A program made the position numbers and the translations under genes. The notes under the pieces are model-generated. The model was not told the DNA's origin, did not search any database, and was given only the letters and a program-made list of their open reading frames with translations. A DNA stretch of 43,784 bases from JBBDYH01 sp040901795 (GTDB lineage: Bacteria > Planctomycetota > Planctomycetia > Pirellulales > JALHPA01), in contig JBBDYH010000025.1 in the NCBI GenBank assembly GCA_040901795.1, positions 1 through 43,784 on the forward strand, given 5' to 3'. Positions 1 to 10,699 of this stretch are shown here, piece by piece; position 1 is the first letter of the stretch; each line of letters begins with the position of its first letter.

Positions 1-88
1 TACAGCGCCAGCGCCCCACCTCCCCTAAATTCCCCAAAGTGCGCGCTGACCCTGGAGCACCTCTCCACCTTGAGTTATGGTCCAGCTC

Positions 89-550
89 TTACCGCCGCGC
101 CGCAGCCATGGCCTGTTCCGCGTCCGAGCGCGCGGCCATCGTCACGTCACCGATATGATCGAAATCTCCGCGGAGTGCCTTGAGCGCAAACCGCTCTTCG
201 TCGATCTCGCGCTGCGTGCGAACGCCCCGCCGTCGGAAGAACGGCACTGGCGGACACCAGCCTTGGATGGCGTGCTGCAGCAGAAACGTTCCCACCAGCG
301 CCGGCAGCAGAAAGAATTTGCGGCTGACGAATGCTCCCAACGCGCAGCCGATAACGACCAGGCTCGAGGCGTTCGTCTCCAGCACGCGCTCGATGTCCCA
401 TTCGTGATCCAATTCGGCCAGGCGGCGGTCGATCGCCTCGCGGCCTTGCGCGGCAAAGCGCGCAACGTTCGCCCGCGTTGTACGGTGGATCCGCTGGTTG
501 TACTCCGGCGGCGTGTGGGCCGGAACTCGGGCAGTGGTGGCGGGTATCAT
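89..550 (-). CDS. YgaP-like (DUF2892) small membrane protein
   Basis: This 153-residue protein resembles the DUF2892/YgaP-type transmembrane family. Residues about 62-95 hold two short hydrophobic stretches (SLVVIGCALGAF and FFLLPALVGTFLLQHAI). They are followed by GWCPPVPFFRRRGVRT and then a charged tail with ALKALRGDF, an arrangement I associate with planctomycete and proteobacterial members of this family. The ATG at 548-550 has a strong Shine-Dalgarno sequence, AGGAGG on the minus strand (558-563), seven bases upstream, which supports the start. The N-terminal 55 residues are basic and probably cytoplasmic. It is transcribed away from the enolase-superfamily gene. No biochemical function is known to me for stand-alone members, so only membrane location is inferred. 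Confidence 0.75.
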   Translation of the reverse strand: MIPATTARVPAHTPPEYNQRIHRTTRANVARFAAQGREAIDRRLAELDHEWDIERVLETNASSLVVIGCALGAFVSRKFFLLPALVGTFLLQHAIQGWCPPVPFFRRRGVRTQREIDEERFALKALRGDFDHIGDVTMAARSDAEQAMAAARR

Positions 551-747
551 GATCGGTCCTCCTCGGAAATAGGGTACAACGCCTTAACGTGCAAACGGAG
601 TACCGGGAAACATGCTAAAATCAGCCGCGATGACATGGGGCTGTTGAAGAAGAGAGTCCAACTTCTGTGTTCAATTGTCGTAATCTGTGGCCATCTGTGT
701 TCCCAATTCTCTTTGACCGATGATTCGGCTTTTTGGTACCGCACGAC

Positions 748-1866
748 ATGAAAATCACCGAAATCGTCTGCCAACTGCTCCGCCTCCCGCAGGTTGAGCA
801 CAAGACCGCCAGCAGTCAGGACACGGTGCTGGTCCGCGTGCGAACCGACAGCGGCTTGGAAGGCGTCGGCGAGGCCGATTCGCAGCCCGAGGTGGTTAAG
901 GCGATTGTCGATGCGCCGTTCAGCCACAACATCGCGTGCGGCCTGCGCGAGCTGTTGGTCGGCGAGAACCCGCTGGAAAGCGAGCGGCTGTGGCAGAAGA
1001 TGCACCGCGGCACGCTGTACTTCGGCCGCTCGTCCGTGACGATCACCGCCATGGCGGCGGTGGATATGGCGTTGTGGGATCTCAAGGGAAAGCACTTTGG
1101 TGAGCCGATCCACCGCCTGCTTGGCGGCCGTCAACACGAGCGGATTCAGGCGTATGCGTCGATCCTCTTCGGGCGCGACGGCCGCCAGACGAAGGAAATC
1201 GGCCAGCGCTGGCGCGAGGCCGGCTACCGGGCGGTCAAGTTCGGCTGGGAACCGATGGGGCAATCCGAAAAGCTTGACGTCGAGCTGGTGCGGGGGGCGC
1301 GCGAGGGGATTGGCGAAGGCACCCTGTTGATCGACGCGGGTTGCGTGTGGGACGCGCGCACGGCGCTCAGCCGGGCAAACGCGTTTGCTGAGTTTCAGAT
1401 CGGCTGGCTCGAAGAGCCGCTGCGGCCCGACGACGTGGCGGGTTACCGCTGGCTGCGCGATCGCTCGCCGGTTCCCATCGCGGCGGGCGAAGAGGAGTGC
1501 GGCCGCGAGGCGTGGCGGCCGCTGATCGACTCCCGCGCATTGGACGTTTACCAGGTAGATCTCTCGCGGAATGGCTTCCGCGACGCCGCCTACGTCAAAG
1601 AGCGCGTGGAGGAAATCGGCGCTCGGCTGTGCAACCATTGCTACACCAGCCCGGTGACCGCGGCCGCCAGCCTGCACTGGCTCTCGACCTGCCGCGACGC
1701 GTTTCTGTTCGAGGATTGCGTAGAGGACTCGCCGTTGCGTCATGAGCTGACCCACGAGCGCATTCAGGCAACGGATGGTTGGATTACGGTCCCGGATGGC
1801 GCTGGCTTGGGCATCACACTAAACGAAGACTTTATTGCCCGGCGCCTCGTGGCCGAATCGCGGTAG
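748..1866 (+). CDS. Mandelate racemase/muconate lactonizing enzyme family protein (enolase superfamily)
   Basis: The 372-residue product has the enolase-superfamily fold: an N-terminal capping domain (about 1-125) and a TIM barrel. The metal-binding acids are visible as Asp in LLIDAGCVW (about 196), Glu in WLEEPL (about 222) and Glu in AAGEEE (about 248). A His/Asp pair typical of the mandelate racemase subgroup is suggested by VDLSRNG (Asp about 271) and CNHCYTSP (His about 297). On the second barrel strand the general base region reads AVKFGW, so only the first lysine of the usual KxK is present. This resembles acid-sugar dehydratases more than racemases. The ATG at 748 was chosen over an upstream in-frame TTG (733) because family proteins begin MKIT. 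Substrate cannot be told from sequence; a sugar acid is the best guess. Confidence 0.88.
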   Translation: MKITEIVCQLLRLPQVEHKTASSQDTVLVRVRTDSGLEGVGEADSQPEVVKAIVDAPFSHNIACGLRELLVGENPLESERLWQKMHRGTLYFGRSSVTITAMAAVDMALWDLKGKHFGEPIHRLLGGRQHERIQAYASILFGRDGRQTKEIGQRWREAGYRAVKFGWEPMGQSEKLDVELVRGAREGIGEGTLLIDAGCVWDARTALSRANAFAEFQIGWLEEPLRPDDVAGYRWLRDRSPVPIAAGEEECGREAWRPLIDSRALDVYQVDLSRNGFRDAAYVKERVEEIGARLCNHCYTSPVTAAASLHWLSTCRDAFLFEDCVEDSPLRHELTHERIQATDGWITVPDGAGLGITLNEDFIARRLVAESR

Positions 1867-2192
1867 GCTGGAAATGAACAGGGGGGCGCCTCTCGGTCTC
1901 CAAGATTCGCTTTCGGACAGCGAATTGCTATTGGGTTGGAGTTCAAGCTTTAGAACCGCTAACAATACTAACCCGATGCGTAAGCGAGGCCGAATCTGCT
2001 GGCTCCTCGCTCACGCTTCGGGTTACTGAGCTTGTGCGGACAGCCTGAAGGCTGAACTCCAACGGCTGAACTCCAGCGGCAGACCTAGTGGCTTATTGGC
2101 GGTACCGGTAGAATGCACGCTCCGCAGAATCTTGCGCGCAGCTCCTTGGCTGCGCGCACAATCCTCCCTTTCGTGGCGAGGCACTAACGATC
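1867..2192 (+). other. Intergenic stretch made largely of repeat sequence
   Basis: No gene is visible in these 326 bases. They hold a composite hairpin repeat (about 1935-2065, listed separately). This is followed by a duplicated ggctgaactcca phrase and an unassigned stretch with a small direct repeat of gcgcgca near 2130-2160. No convincing promoter was identified for the gene starting at 2193. Confidence 0.6.
1935..2065. repeat. Composite intergenic hairpin repeat, copy 1
   Basis: The inner inverted repeat pairs 1969-1989 with 2005-2025 (core TAACCCGA..GCG.AAGCGAGG against CCTCGCTCACGCTTCGGGTTA, 19 of 21 matching). Outside it lies a decayed outer inverted repeat, TTGGAGTTCA at 1937-1946 against TGAACTCCAA at 2052-2061. 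The left half (1952-1989) is nearly identical to 19731-19768. The 26 bases at 2040-2065 recur exactly at 24370-24395. It lies in intergenic DNA and looks like a MITE or REP-like unit, not a gene. Confidence 0.8.
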
Positions 2193-2933
2193 GTGAGCTC
2201 AGAAACATCGACTGTCGCAGTTCCTGACAGCGCGTCCGCAGCGATTCCGATCCCGGAGATCAACCTCCGCGACCGCTGGCTGGCGGCGTTTCTGGCCTGG
2301 CTTCTCCCGGGGGCCGGCCATCTGTATCAGCGGCGGTACGGCAAGGGGCTGCTGTTCATGGTTTGCATCCTGAGCACTTTCTTTTACGGGATTTTTCTGG
2401 GCTCCGGCAATGTCGTGTATGCTTCGTTTCGCAAGGACGACGGCCGCGATTACCTGCAGGACGACGTCCGCTACGCCTACCTTTGTCAGGTGGGAATTGG
2501 CTTGCCTGCGCTGCCGGCCATCGTGCAGGCCCGGCGCGTAGGCGGAGAGAACCCCAAGGCGCCGCTCTGGGACGGCGTCATGGCGCCGCCGGTGCTCATC
2601 GGTCAGCGCGTACACGAGGACTGGATCGAGCGGCTCGTGCAGAAAACGGCAGAAGACAAGGTGGGGGATTTCAGACGCCGCCACTTCGAGCGCCTGCACG
2701 ACTCGACTTACGAGCGCTATCTTCCGCGGCGCCCGAGCGAAGCGAATACCGAATACAGCGGCCAGGCCAACCAGCTCAGCATGTGGCACCAGCACTATGG
2801 GTCGTATTTTGACCTGGGCACTGTCTTCACGATGATTGCCGGGCTGCTCAACGTGCTCGTCGTCTTCGACGCCTGGGGTGGACCGATGGCACCCGAGCAA
2901 AAGAAGGTCGATGAGAAAAAAGGGAAGGACTAG
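2193..2933 (+). CDS. Planctomycete membrane protein, DUF6677-like
   Basis: This 246-residue protein starts with GTG at 2193. After a 25-residue soluble head it has AAFLAWLLPGAGHLYQRRYG, which resembles the TM2/DUF6677 kind of paired membrane helices with a GAGHLYQ turn. A second hydrophobic run follows (GLLFMVCILSTFFYGIFLG). A central soluble region (about 105-205) is rich in Trp, Arg and Tyr, and a last helix lies at about 208-228 (FTMIAGLLNVLVVFDAW). The C-terminus is a lysine-rich tail. The DUF6677 name is from memory of planctomycete annotations and is not proven. It is followed by another small membrane protein, and the two often look like neighbours in planctomycetes. The function is unknown. 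Confidence 0.75.
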   Translation: MSSETSTVAVPDSASAAIPIPEINLRDRWLAAFLAWLLPGAGHLYQRRYGKGLLFMVCILSTFFYGIFLGSGNVVYASFRKDDGRDYLQDDVRYAYLCQVGIGLPALPAIVQARRVGGENPKAPLWDGVMAPPVLIGQRVHEDWIERLVQKTAEDKVGDFRRRHFERLHDSTYERYLPRRPSEANTEYSGQANQLSMWHQHYGSYFDLGTVFTMIAGLLNVLVVFDAWGGPMAPEQKKVDEKKGKD

Positions 2934-2936
2934 ACC

Positions 2937-2979
2937 CGAATGACGAAGCTCGAATGACGAATCAAGTCCGAATGACGAA
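2937..2979. repeat. Three direct copies of CGAATGACGAA
   Basis: The 11-mer CGAATGACGAA occurs at 2937-2947, 2951-2961 and 2969-2979 with short unlike spacers, immediately after the stop codon of the preceding gene. It is one of several short tandem families in the window. Confidence 0.9.
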
Positions 2980-3078
2980 TGTCGAAGTATTGCGTTCTAG
3001 GTACTCCTTCCAAGCTTCGTGTCCTGCACTCCGGATCCTTGTCCCGCGCTCTGTTCATACCGCACGATTCGATAAAGC

Positions 3079-3282
3079 ATGACTCCTCCAATCCTCTTCG
3101 CCGCCATCAGCCAATTTTGGTACGCCGTGCCCTTAATCATCGTGGTCAGCCTGGTTTATTCGGCGACGCGCCACGAGCTGATGCAGCCCATTCTCACTCA
3201 CGCCGCGCGCACGGGTGTCTGGATCACCGGCTTCATGGTGGTCGTCTTTGTGCTCTTGTCGCTGTTGTCCTGGGGTTTGTAA
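3079..3282 (+). CDS. Small two-helix membrane protein
   Basis: The 67-residue product begins MTPPILFAAISQFWYAVPL. It has two hydrophobic helices (about 12-27 and 47-65) separated by a polar loop with SATRHELMQPILTHAARTG. That loop is the kind of segment conserved in small planctomycete proteins found next to DUF6677-type genes. Codon use is like that of the flanking genes, and the antisense frame gives no sensible protein. I do not recognise a named family. It probably forms a pair with the upstream membrane protein. Confidence 0.65.
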   Translation: MTPPILFAAISQFWYAVPLIIVVSLVYSATRHELMQPILTHAARTGVWITGFMVVVFVLLSLLSWGL

Positions 3283-3305
3283 GCACGCAATTCGCGTGGG
3301 CGAGC

Positions 3306-3338
3306 CTCTCCGAGACTCGCTGCTCGCGTCTCGGAGAG
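3306..3338. repeat. Hairpin upstream of carB
   Basis: CTCTCCGAGAC (3306-3316) pairs perfectly with GTCTCGGAGAG (3328-3338) over an 11-base loop. It has no U-run after it, so it is a poor terminator. It may end transcription weakly after the small membrane gene, or be another dispersed hairpin. Confidence 0.6.
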
Positions 3339-3532
3339 ACGCGACCACGTGAGCGCCGCTTGAAATCACCCTCCTCGGCGTGTTACATTTGAGGGATTTT
3401 ACACCGAGTGTGGGTGTTGGTGATGCGCGCCTAAGTCCGTGGCGCGATTAGCTTTACACTCGCGGCGAAAATCGTCCCGGTGTTCGGGTTGTCGGAACAC
3501 GTATCCTCTCCAACCAAAGGTCACCCTGCCCC

Positions 3533-6841
<3,309 letters not shown>

Positions 6842-6858
6842 CGGCGCGGCGAGCGTTT

Positions 6859-6883
6859 TTGAAGTCGCAAATTGCGACTTCAA
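6859..6883. promoter_or_regulatory. Palindrome 1 upstream of the ORF6N gene
   Basis: This is a perfect 25-base palindrome with 12-base arms TTGAAGTCGCAA and TTGCGACTTCAA around one central A. It lies just after carB and 183 bases before the ORF6N start. If translated in the frame of 6859 it reads LKSQIATS, matching the conserved ORF6N motif encoded at 7249-7272. It may be an operator, or a remnant or donor copy of coding sequence. Confidence 0.75.
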
Positions 6884-6918
6884 GATGGTATCTGTTTGTG
6901 CTGCAATACTTTACGCGT

Positions 6919-6943
6919 TTGATATCACAAATTGTGATTTCAA
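6919..6943. promoter_or_regulatory. Palindrome 2 upstream of the ORF6N gene
   Basis: Arms TTGATATCACAA and TTGTGATTTCAA flank a central A with one mismatch in twelve. It sits exactly 60 bases after palindrome 1 and, in the same frame, would read LISQIVIS. It is preceded by ACGCGT, similar to the GCGCGT that precedes the in-gene palindrome. Confidence 0.7.
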
Positions 6944-7041
6944 GATTTTAAGTCGCTGTCCAGTAATGGTTTACGAGCGTAAGACTTTCATCTGCCCCCA
7001 AATTGGCTATTGGTTTCCTTCGGTAATGGCGAGCAAATCGC

Positions 7042-7569
7042 ATGGCCAAACATGCCACGAAACTAATCATCGGCGAACGCATCGAACGAGCAATCCACGT
7101 TGTTCGCGGCGAAAAGGTAATGCTCGATTCGGACTTGGCGGCACTGTACGGAGTAACAACCGCCCGACTCAATGAACAAGTCCGGCGGAATCGCGATCGG
7201 TTCCCCTCCGATTTTGCGTTTCAGCTTACGCAGCAAGAGTTTGCGCGTTTGATGTCGCAAATTGCGACATCAAAGGAAGGCCGCGGCGGACGCCGAAAAC
7301 TGCCGTACGCCTTCACTGAGCACGGCGCCATAATGCTGGCAAGCGTGCTCAATAGCCCGATCGCCGTCGACGCGAGCATTCAGGTCGTGCGCGCGTTCAT
7401 CCGCCTCCGCGAGCTGTTGGTTTCGAATAAGGTTCTGGTCAAGCGGCTCGACGAGCTGGAAGCCCAATACGACAAGCAATTCGCCGTCGTTTTCGAGGCG
7501 ATCCGCCAGCTTATGTCACCGCCGGAGCAACCGCCGCGCGAGATGGGCTTTCACACGCTGCGGCAGTAA
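7042..7569 (+). CDS. ORF6N-domain DNA-binding protein
   Basis: The 175-residue product carries an ORF6N domain (KilA-N relative, first known from phages) over about residues 10-100. Recognisable family segments are VMLDSDLAALYGV, RLNEQVRRNRDRFP, FAFQLTQQEF, SQIATS, GGRRKLPYAFTEHG and AIMLASVLNS. The C-terminal part (about 125-160) is a predicted coiled coil with ELEAQYDKQFAVVFEAIRQL, which would favour dimers. Such proteins are thought to bind DNA; some bacterial copies are prophage or island genes. The ATG at 7042 gives the usual family N-terminus. A perfect palindrome lies inside the gene at 7248-7274 and encodes LMSQIATSK. Two near copies of it lie upstream, which suggests autoregulation or a recombination relationship. 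Confidence 0.9.
   Translation: MAKHATKLIIGERIERAIHVVRGEKVMLDSDLAALYGVTTARLNEQVRRNRDRFPSDFAFQLTQQEFARLMSQIATSKEGRGGRRKLPYAFTEHGAIMLASVLNSPIAVDASIQVVRAFIRLRELLVSNKVLVKRLDELEAQYDKQFAVVFEAIRQLMSPPEQPPREMGFHTLRQ
7248..7274. promoter_or_regulatory. Palindrome 3 inside the ORF6N coding sequence
   Basis: A perfect 27-base palindrome (arms TTTGATGTCGCAA and TTGCGACATCAAA, central A) coincides with codons for LMSQIATSK. It is 330 bases, a multiple of three, from palindrome 2. The central CGCAAATTGCG is identical to that of palindrome 1. Confidence 0.85.
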
Positions 7570-7645
7570 GTGTGGCTTGAGTTTGCGATGGTATAATTCG
7601 ACCGGCAATGAACCAAGCCAAAGTGGCGTTGCTTCTCTAAGACCG

Positions 7646-8272
7646 ATGTCGATGCAGCCCAATAAGCGAAACTCGCTCGAAGAGTACTTCGAGTTGGAAC
7701 GCAACTCTCCGGAGAAGAACCAATATCTGGATGGAGTGATCTTCCCAATCGGCGAGCCTCCCCCACGTCGTGCAATAAGGGATAGTGATCCGGCTCACTG
7801 TTTGATTATTGGGAACGTGCAAACCACCTTGCAACACTGCTTGAATGGCCGACGGGCGGTGGTTTAGGGTGTCGAGACCGCTTTGCCGTTAGCGAACGGT
7901 GGCACATTGAATCCGGATGTGGTCGTAGGCTTCGTTTCAGACGGCACCGGAGAGGAAGCGAATTACGCGATGCTCCCCGCGATTATCGTCGAGGTGCTCT
8001 CTGATGCCACGGAGGCGTACGACCGCGGCAAAAAGTTCGAACAATTTCAAGGCATTCCTTCTTTCCAGGAATACGTACTCATCGCGCAGGATCGTCCGCA
8101 CGTAACTCACTTCGTCCGTCAGCCCGAAGTTTTTTGGCGACTGACGATGATCGACGGCATAGATAGCGTCTTGCAATTGGAAACGGTTGATTGCCAACTA
8201 CGTTTCCAAGCCATCTTCAACGGCTTGGCGTTTCCGGACCATTCGACCCCGGTCGTACCGTCTTGTGAGTGA
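7646..8272 (+). pseudogene. Uma2 family (DUF820) protein broken by an in-frame amber codon
   Basis: Translation from ATG 7646 gives a typical Uma2 N-terminus (SLEEYFELE, QYLDGVIFPIGE, NVQTTLQHCLNGR). It reaches TAG at 7865-7867 and continues in the same frame with LNPDVVVGF, IIVEVLSDATEAYDRGKKFEQFQ (split here for its PD-(D/E)xK-like D, E and K), EYVLIAQDRPHV and a normal C-terminus. Family members usually have an aromatic residue, often Tyr, near the site of the stop (VVY), so a single TAC or TAT to TAG change would explain it. Full length would be 208 residues, normal for the family. Uma2 proteins are putative nuclease-fold proteins abundant in cyanobacteria and planctomycetes, with unclear roles. 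Everything else in the gene looks intact, so the change is recent, a sequencing error, or suppressed. Confidence 0.85.
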
Positions 8273-8329
8273 GGCGAATTCGACGCGTTATGTCGATCAT
8301 GTTAATTGACCAACCCCGCGGGATAAGTA

Positions 8330-9559
8330 ATGCACACCCCAACGATTCGAGTGTTTTTCGCTTCTGCCGCAGCGATCTTTTTGATTCTTGGAGGCAACGT
8401 CTCAATGGGTGACGACTTTTCGTTTACGCCGCTGGGAGATTTGCCAGGCGACGGATTTGGAAGTGATGCGCGAGACGTTTCAGCGGACGGTGCTGTAGTG
8501 GTCGGAGGAGCCAATTTGTCGGGCGATACGCAGGCTTTTCGCTGGACCAGCACAGAGGGAATAGGTGGGTTGGGTTCTTTGCCGGAGGCGTCGAATAGTT
8601 ATGCGTTTGGCGTTTCCGCAGACGGGTCGACAATTGTGGGAACAACTGCTGGGTCATTTCCAATCGGGTTCACCGAAGCTTTCCGTTGGACCAACGCGAA
8701 CGGAATGATTGGTATCGGCCGATCCTCTACCGGCGCGTCAGTCGCTGTGGATGTTTCCGGCGATGGCTCCGTTATCGTCGGTTCCCTTTCAGATATGGCC
8801 GGTACAGAGGCCTTTCGCTGGACTGCCGCAACAGGACTTGTTCGCCTGGGAGATTTAGCAGGTGGAATATTTCGGAGCGACGCATTAAGTGTTTCGGATG
8901 ATGGCCGGGTGATCGTGGGGCGATCGGAATCGAGCTTGGGTCGCGAGGCGTTCCGCTGGACAACCGGCGAGGGGATGATCGGTCTGGGTGATTTGCCCGG
9001 CGGAATTTTCGAGAGCGAGGCGTACGCTGTTTCCACCGATGGATCCGTGGTTGTTGGAGTCTCGAACTCAGGTTCGGTTGGAGAGGCGTTCCGTTGGACG
9101 AACGATGGCGGAATGGTCGGTCTCGGGGATTTGCCGGGAGGAAGATTCTTCAGTGTCGCCTATGGTGTATCGGGCAACGGTTCTGTTGTTGTTGGAGAAG
9201 CATCCTCGGATTCGGGCGCTGAGGCGTTTGTTTGGACTGCGGCTGGTGGCGTGCAAAGCGTGCGCGACTTGCTCTTGGCGGGTGGTGCGACCGGTCTGAC
9301 TGGCTGGACGCTAGAAAATGCCTGGGCTATATCCGCTGATGGCCGGACTATTGTTGGAAATGGCGGGAACCCAGCTGGTCAAAGAGAAGCATGGGTGGCC
9401 ACGATTCCAGAACCGGACGCGTCAACGCTTTTGTTGTTGGGGTTGTCTGCGCTATCGACAATCGCATGTCTCCGGCGGCAATCGATTAAGACATTGCAGC
9501 GGAGATGGCTACACGAACCAGACTGCACCGTTACTACGCGGACATCGGTTCGAGGGTAA
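8330..9559 (+). CDS. Exported HAF-repeat protein with PEP-CTERM anchor
   Basis: The 409-residue protein has a signal peptide (VFFASAAAIFLILGGNVSMG, residues about 8-27). It then has about seven repeats of roughly 50 residues with the pattern GLGDLPGG, then A..VS.DGSVVVG, then EAFRWT...GM. These are HAF-type extracellular repeats, likely forming a beta-propeller. Near the end, PEPDASTLLLLGLSALSTIACLRRQ matches a PEP-CTERM sorting signal: PEP, hydrophobic helix, basic cluster. About 28 residues follow the basic cluster, more than usual, so the 3' end may have drifted or lost its stop. Processing would need an exosortase, not seen here. The stop codon directly abuts the stop codon of the convergent M48 gene. 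Confidence 0.88.
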   Translation: MHTPTIRVFFASAAAIFLILGGNVSMGDDFSFTPLGDLPGDGFGSDARDVSADGAVVVGGANLSGDTQAFRWTSTEGIGGLGSLPEASNSYAFGVSADGSTIVGTTAGSFPIGFTEAFRWTNANGMIGIGRSSTGASVAVDVSGDGSVIVGSLSDMAGTEAFRWTAATGLVRLGDLAGGIFRSDALSVSDDGRVIVGRSESSLGREAFRWTTGEGMIGLGDLPGGIFESEAYAVSTDGSVVVGVSNSGSVGEAFRWTNDGGMVGLGDLPGGRFFSVAYGVSGNGSVVVGEASSDSGAEAFVWTAAGGVQSVRDLLLAGGATGLTGWTLENAWAISADGRTIVGNGGNPAGQREAWVATIPEPDASTLLLLGLSALSTIACLRRQSIKTLQRRWLHEPDCTVTTRTSVRG

Positions 9560-10693
9560 TTAATCATCCGCGATCGCCAACCGCTCTGCAATCGGCGGAT
9601 GGCTGTGGAACAGAAATACCGCCACTGGGTTCGGGCACGGGTCATCCTTGTTCAAGACCGCCAGCTTGCGAAACGCCGAGAGATATGCCTCTTGCAAGCC
9701 CGTGCGCTTAAGTGCATAGCGGTCGCATTGCCGTTCGTAGCGCCGGCTAAGCACGTTCTGCACCGGCTCCAGCAGCAACGAGAATGCGGTGAGTGAGAAC
9801 ATCAACAGCGGCAGCGACGACACTGGCAGCGCCGCGTAATCGACAACGCCTGACGTGTGCTGCATCCACGCCCTCAGCACAAAGTCGCAGGCCCAGAAGC
9901 CAGCCACCATGAACACCATGCCCGCGGCGATCAGCTTGGGAATGTGCCGGTGGACGTGATGGCCGATCTCGTGCGCGAAGATGACCTCGATTTCGTCGGG
10001 CGTGAAACCGTCGAGCAGCGTATCGCCCAGGATTACGCGCCGAGTGCGACCCAGGCCGGCGAGCATGGCATTGGCCTTGACCGTCTCGCGGCTCATGTCC
10101 ATTCGATAGACACCTTCGATGGCCAGGCCGGTGCCCATGGCGAGGCGCTCGATGCGACCGGCCAACTCCGGCTGATCGACCTTCTCGATTTTGTAAAACA
10201 GCGGCATGATCAGCACCGGCGCAAGCTGCGCAAAGACGATGCTGACCAGAAAGCTCCCGGCCGCCGCGGCCAACCACCACCAGGGTCCTGTCCAGCGAAT
10301 CACGGCGAACAACGCCACCATGAGCAACAAGCCAAAGACGATGGCCAGCGTGTTCCGCTTGACGTACCGCCAAAGCCAACCCGCGAAAGTCAGTTTGCTC
10401 ATCCCAAAGCGATGCTCCAAGCGGTGGCTCGCGTAGAACGACAAGGGAAACGAGACGAGGAGGTGGCCAAGCGTCACTACGAGAAACATCGCGGCCCAGC
10501 GAAGCCAGTCGCGATCGATCCAACCCGCAAGCCAGGCGTCGGCCGCAATCGCCCAGAGAAATGTGAACGCGGCCAAGTACGTCAGATCGAGCGCCTTATC
10601 CGCCAGGTCACAGGCCAGTTCCAGCCGGCCGTACTCGCGCGCCTCGGCGAGCTCGCCGGGCGTCATCGTTTGCTGCGCCTCGTTGGCCGTCAT
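9560..10693 (-). CDS. M48 family membrane zinc protease (Ste24/CAAX protease 1-like)
   Basis: This 377-residue integral membrane protease has several N-terminal helices (about 38-58, 66-85, 113-133, 138-160). The zinc motif HEIGH is at 241-245 within IFAHEIGHHVHRH, and a downstream glutamate ligand is in ERQCDRYAL. The segment KANAMLAGLGRTRRVILGDTLL before the motif is typical of the Ste24 branch as opposed to HtpX. In bacteria these enzymes act in membrane protein quality control; prenyl substrates are not expected. The start codon lies six bases after the stop of the isomerase gene (10700), so the two are probably co-transcribed. Confidence 0.93.
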   Translation of the reverse strand: MTANEAQQTMTPGELAEAREYGRLELACDLADKALDLTYLAAFTFLWAIAADAWLAGWIDRDWLRWAAMFLVVTLGHLLVSFPLSFYASHRLEHRFGMSKLTFAGWLWRYVKRNTLAIVFGLLLMVALFAVIRWTGPWWWLAAAAGSFLVSIVFAQLAPVLIMPLFYKIEKVDQPELAGRIERLAMGTGLAIEGVYRMDMSRETVKANAMLAGLGRTRRVILGDTLLDGFTPDEIEVIFAHEIGHHVHRHIPKLIAAGMVFMVAGFWACDFVLRAWMQHTSGVVDYAALPVSSLPLLMFSLTAFSLLLEPVQNVLSRRYERQCDRYALKRTGLQEAYLSAFRKLAVLNKDDPCPNPVAVFLFHSHPPIAERLAIADD

Positions 10694-10699
10694 CCGTGC

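Noticed and set aside
547..1755. A 402-codon minus-strand open frame
   Set aside because: It is the antisense shadow of the enolase-superfamily gene, which has clear motifs on the plus strand.
2979..3392. A 137-codon frame overlapping the small two-helix protein
   Set aside because: It reads through the intergenic repeat and the overlapping gene in another frame, without coherent hydrophobic or domain pattern.
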